From Anaerolineae bacterium (GTDB lineage: Bacteria > Chloroflexota > Anaerolineae > Aggregatilineales > Phototrophicaceae), in assembly GCA_022825675.1 (NCBI GenBank), contig JAJDWK010000004.1, positions 30,301 through 94,300 of the forward strand: a stretch of 64,000 nt of DNA. The letters are read 5' to 3'. Shown here one piece after another: positions 61,258-64,000 of the stretch (position 1 is the first letter of the stretch; each line of letters begins with the position of its first letter). A program made the position numbers and the translations under genes. Below the pieces are notes generated by a model. That model had not been told where the DNA came from, searched no databases, and worked only from the letters and a program-made list of their open reading frames with translations.

Positions 61258-61988
61258 AGGCGCTGTGCCGCTGGGGCAGGTGTTTTTGTGCCCCAATATA
61301 CAGCCATCGTCGCAAACATAAAGCTCTTGTAGCGCGCGGACTGGAACCCGGCCGCCTGTAGCATGCCGCTAAATTCCTGCGGCGTCTTAAAGGCGCTGGT
61401 GGATTCTGGCAGGTAGCGGTAGGCATCGGCGGCATTTTTTCCGCCGATAAGCCGCCCTATCAGCGGGATGCCATATTTCAGGTGCAGCAAAATCAGCGGC
61501 TTGAGCAAGTTGTCTGGCGGCGGCGCGGTATCGAGGATGACGATCTGCCCACCCCATTTTAGCACCCGCCATTGCTCCGCCAGCGCCTGCGGGATATCGG
61601 CGACATTGCGCATCAAATAGCCGGAAGTAACGGCGTCAAAGCTCTCATCGGCGAAGGGCAGCCGCATAGCGTCCGCCCCCGCCCAGCGCAGGCGGTCACC
61701 ATCCGGGCGGCGCTTGCCCACACGCATCATGCCCAGAGCGAAATCAGCGCCGATGACAGACGCGCCCGGGCAGCGCCGCAGCGCTTCCAAGGCGATATCG
61801 CCGGTGCCAGTGGCAATATCCAGCAGCCGCCCGCGCGGCGGCAGCGCGGCGACAGCAAGCGCGAAGCGGCGCCACTTCATATCTTGGCCGCCGCTGATAA
61901 TGCGGTTGATGAGATCGTAGCGGCTGGCAATGCGCTCGAACATCGCCTGTACATATTCCGAGCGCTCGCGCCCCTGCAGCTGCGCCAT
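61254..61988 (-). CDS. menG: Demethylmenaquinone/ubiquinone methyltransferase
   Basis: A 244-aa class I methyltransferase, UbiE/MenG family, which adds the ring C-methyl group in quinone synthesis; in a Chloroflexota host this would be menaquinone. The start [20 protein letters not shown] and MKWRRFA is family-specific, then SAM motif I is [20 protein letters not shown]. The second signature region is [21 protein letters not shown], followed by [17 protein letters not shown]. Its ATG shares a base with the prmA stop (TGATG), so it is the last gene of the dnaJ-prmA-menG unit. It would supply the electron carrier for the complex I coded in this window. Confidence 0.92.
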   Translation of the reverse strand: MAQLQGRERSEYVQAMFERIASRYDLINRIISGGQDMKWRRFALAVAALPPRGRLLDIATGTGDIALEALRRCPGASVIGADFALGMMRVGKRRPDGDRLRWAGADAMRLPFADESFDAVTSGYLMRNVADIPQALAEQWRVLKWGGQIVILDTAPPPDNLLKPLILLHLKYGIPLIGRLIGGKNAADAYRYLPESTSAFKTPQEFSGMLQAAGFQSARYKSFMFATMAVYWGTKTPAPAAQRL

Positions 61989-62911
61989 CAGCTGTCCTTG
62001 TCCACGCGGCGCCTCGCCAGCAGCAGCATCCAATCGCCTTGCTGCCGCCGTTCCGTGACTTGCAAGCCCGCCTTCCGCAGCGCCGCCGTGACCTCGTCGG
62101 CTTGCGTGTCAATCACGCCGCTGAAAATCGCGCTGCCGCTGGCGGCCAGAACTTCGCCCAAGCCTTGCCCCGCCAGCTGCAGGATTGTGCGCGCCAGGAT
62201 GTTGACGAGTACAAGGTCATAACGGTCGCCAGTTAAAAGCGCTTCTTTGAGGCTGCCCTGGCGCGCCACAATCCGCCGCGATACGCCATTTGCCCGGGCG
62301 TTGTCGGCGGTCGCGGCCACGGCGATTGGGTCGATGTCCAGCGCCAAAACCTGCCGCGCCCCCAGCTTCGCCGCCGCGATCGACAGGATGCCGCTGCCCG
62401 CCCCCAGGTCGAGCACAGTCTGCCCCGGCTTGATGAGCGCCTCCAGCGCTTGCAGGCAGAGTTGAGTGGTCGGATGCGTGCCGGTGCCAAATGCCATGCC
62501 GGGGTCCAGCGCAATCTCGACGTCCGCCGCTGCCAGGCGCATGTCATGCCACAGCGGACGGATGAGCAGCCGCCCAATGCGCAGCGGCTGATAATGCGCT
62601 TTCCAGGCTTCCGCCCAATCTTCTTCTTGCAGCAGGCGGTAGCGCGGCGTCGGCATCGGGTACATCAGCCGCATGCGCCCCAGCGCCGTCTCCAGCGCCT
62701 GTTTTTTGCCGGTCACATCGTCATCCGCGGGGAAATAGGCGCGCAGCGTCAGGCTTGTCGCTGGCGGCGCTTCGTCTTCATCCCAAGTGTCAGGCGGGAT
62801 GCCATCCTGCTCCAGCGACAAGCCTTGATGTCCATAGCGGCTCAAAACCTCGGCGATGGCTTCGGCGCTCTCGCCATCAACTTGCAGGGAAACTTCCACC
62901 CAGGCGGTCAT
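61988..62911 (-). CDS. prmA: Ribosomal protein L11 methyltransferase
   Basis: A 307-aa enzyme that trimethylates ribosomal protein L11. An N-terminal L11-binding domain with EDWAEAWKAHYQPLRIGRLL leads into the SAM fold. Signatures are DPGMAFGTGTHPTTQLCLQA, motif I VLDLGAGSGILSIAAAKLGA and the catalytic-site LVLVNILARTILQLA. The gene follows dnaJ by nine bases, a partnership seen in many bacteria, and is coupled to menG. Confidence 0.94.
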   Translation of the reverse strand: MTAWVEVSLQVDGESAEAIAEVLSRYGHQGLSLEQDGIPPDTWDEDEAPPATSLTLRAYFPADDDVTGKKQALETALGRMRLMYPMPTPRYRLLQEEDWAEAWKAHYQPLRIGRLLIRPLWHDMRLAAADVEIALDPGMAFGTGTHPTTQLCLQALEALIKPGQTVLDLGAGSGILSIAAAKLGARQVLALDIDPIAVAATADNARANGVSRRIVARQGSLKEALLTGDRYDLVLVNILARTILQLAGQGLGEVLAASGSAIFSGVIDTQADEVTAALRKAGLQVTERRQQGDWMLLLARRRVDKDS

Positions 62912-62920
62912 CGCGGCGGG

Positions 62921-64000
62921 CTACTTGTCGTGGGACGCGAGGAAATCCAGCACTTTGTCGAAGAAACCGCGCCCGCTGGCTTGGGTCGTGATCTCGCCCT
63001 CGAAAGTGCCTGCCAATTGTTTGAGCAGTTCCCGCTGTTCGTGTGACAGATTGGTCGGCGTGCGCACTTCGACATAGACCAGTTGGTCGCCCCTGCCGGA
63101 GCTGCTGCCGTCCGAGCGCAGGCGGGGGAAGCCTTTCCCGCGCAAGCGGAAGACTTTGCCCGTCTGCGTGCCCGGCGGGATATGCAGTTCCTGCTCGCCA
63201 TCGACAGTGTCTACCTGAATCCGGGCTCCAAGCGCCGCCTGCGCGATGTTGATGCCTATATCGAGGATGATATCGTTCTCATTTCGTTTGAAATAGCTGT
63301 GCTCGCGCACGCGCACCACCACAAATAAATTGCCAGGCGGCGCGCCATTCTCGCCGGCATCGCCTTCGCCACGCACCTGAATCTGGATGCCATCGCTGAC
63401 GCCAGCGGGTATCTTCACATTCAGCAGCGCCGTCCGCCGCCTGCGCCCCGAGCCATCGCACTTGCGGCAGGGGTTCCTGATGATTTTGCCCTTGCCGCCG
63501 CAATTTGGGCAAGTTGCCGTTTGCACCATTGAGCCGAGGAATGTCTGGCGCACTTGCCGCTCTTGCCCGCTGCCATTGCAGCGCGGGCAAGCGCTGGGGC
63601 GGGTGCCCGCGGCGGCGCCCAAGCCATCACAGTCTTCACAGCGCTCCAAGCGGCGGAATTCGATTTCTTTTTCGACGCCAAAAACGGCTTCAGTAAAGTC
63701 AATGGTTACATCGGCGCGGCAGTCACGCCCGCGGGCGGGTCCGCGGCGGCGCCCGCCCGCGCTGCCGCCGAAGGCGCTGCTGAACATTTCAAAGATATCG
63801 CCTAAATCTTCAAAGGCGCCCACGCCCTGCCCAAAGCCGCCGCCGCCATTGACGCCAGCATGTCCGAAGCGGTCATAACGCGCCCGCTTCTCCTCATCGG
63901 AAAGCACGGCGTAGGCTTCGTTTATCTCTTTGAATTTCTCTTCGGCATTGTCTTCTTGGCTGACATCCGGGTGATATTGCCGCGCCAATCGGCGGAAGGC
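62921..64000 (-). CDS. dnaJ: Chaperone DnaJ, N-terminal end cut by the window
   Basis: About 360 residues are present; the first 20-30 lie past the right edge. The J-domain HPD motif is present in RQYHPDVS, followed by FKEINEAYAVLSDEEKRARY. A short G/F region follows. Next comes the zinc-finger domain with four CxxCxGxG repeats: CEDCDGLG, CPRCNGSG, CPNCGGKG and CRKCDGSG. The substrate-binding beta domains follow (IPAGVSDGIQIQVRGEGDAG, IPPGTQTGKVFRLRGKGFP). All features of a type I DnaJ are intact, so it should serve DnaK. Genes for GrpE and DnaK, if linked, would be to the right. Confidence 0.97.
   Translation of the reverse strand, partial: AFRRLARQYHPDVSQEDNAEEKFKEINEAYAVLSDEEKRARYDRFGHAGVNGGGGFGQGVGAFEDLGDIFEMFSSAFGGSAGGRRRGPARGRDCRADVTIDFTEAVFGVEKEIEFRRLERCEDCDGLGAAAGTRPSACPRCNGSGQERQVRQTFLGSMVQTATCPNCGGKGKIIRNPCRKCDGSGRRRRTALLNVKIPAGVSDGIQIQVRGEGDAGENGAPPGNLFVVVRVREHSYFKRNENDIILDIGINIAQAALGARIQVDTVDGEQELHIPPGTQTGKVFRLRGKGFPRLRSDGSSSGRGDQLVYVEVRTPTNLSHEQRELLKQLAGTFEGEITTQASGRGFFDKVLDFLASHDK

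Noticed and set aside
1..64000. tRNA, rRNA and CRISPR genes
   Set aside because: The intergenic stretches were read for cloverleaf arms, conserved rRNA segments and regularly spaced repeats; none was found.

Overview
This window is bacterial chromosomal DNA of high GC, densely coded on both strands, with almost all genes of core metabolism. The best guess for the host is a Chloroflexota member of the Anaerolineae type. The pointers are Thr/Pro-rich linkers on anchored surface proteins, an archaeal-type prolyl-tRNA synthetase, split complex I and ATP synthase operons, a menaquinone-type methyltransferase and no sign of lipopolysaccharide genes. This is inference from gene content; no rRNA gene is present to confirm it. 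No tRNA, rRNA, CRISPR array, insertion sequence or prophage was seen.

Layout. 1-1843 (minus): start of a division/cell-wall cluster, rsmH-ftsL-ftsI, with ftsI running off the left edge and no mraZ in front. 1865-2107: intergenic inverted-repeat element. 2108-4917: uvrC, then a lower-GC two-gene unit (84-aa protein plus DUF2335 membrane protein) with its own consensus promoter. 5032-8153 (minus): serine cluster serB-HAD-serA. 8331-13847: TetR regulator, SDR, a FadN-type two-domain beta-oxidation enzyme and a thiolase. 13901-19000: methyltransferase, inactive-looking hydrolase-fold lipoprotein, M20 peptidase, LysE exporter, DUF4230 surface protein, HNH nuclease. 19153-26138: APH-fold kinase and a 1978-aa alpha-2-macroglobulin whose thioester motif is lost. 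26155-29096 (minus): phytanoyl-CoA dioxygenase-like protein and two FemAB-type transferases.

29303-41754 is the bioenergetic core: nuoA-H-J-K-L-M-M-N followed by atpZ-atpB-atpE-atpF. It encodes only membrane parts. The complex I peripheral arm (NuoB, C, D, E, F, G, I) and the F1 head (alpha, beta, gamma, epsilon) must lie elsewhere. Two NuoM genes plus a NuoL with a lengthened lateral helix point to an enlarged complex I. AtpB carries a roughly 180-residue extracytoplasmic insert, and AtpF is a b-delta fusion holding only the C-terminal delta domain.

41892-47545: murE, a GT39-like membrane glycosyltransferase, a GT2 glycosyltransferase and a WbaP-type polyprenyl sugar transferase (envelope glycan synthesis). 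47557-64000: information-processing genes: MazG-like pyrophosphohydrolase, proS, a double-NYN nuclease-like protein, rpsO-pnp, a 63-aa protein, two methyltransferase-fold proteins, a phosphoribosyltransferase, two tandem S1-repeat proteins, rpsU and infA, then (minus) dnaJ-prmA-menG, with dnaJ cut by the right edge.

Promoters are unusually legible. Three have TTGACA, a 17-nt spacer and TATACT, TATGAT or TATAAT, and several others use an extended -10 of the form TGnTAtacT or TGnTACAAT.
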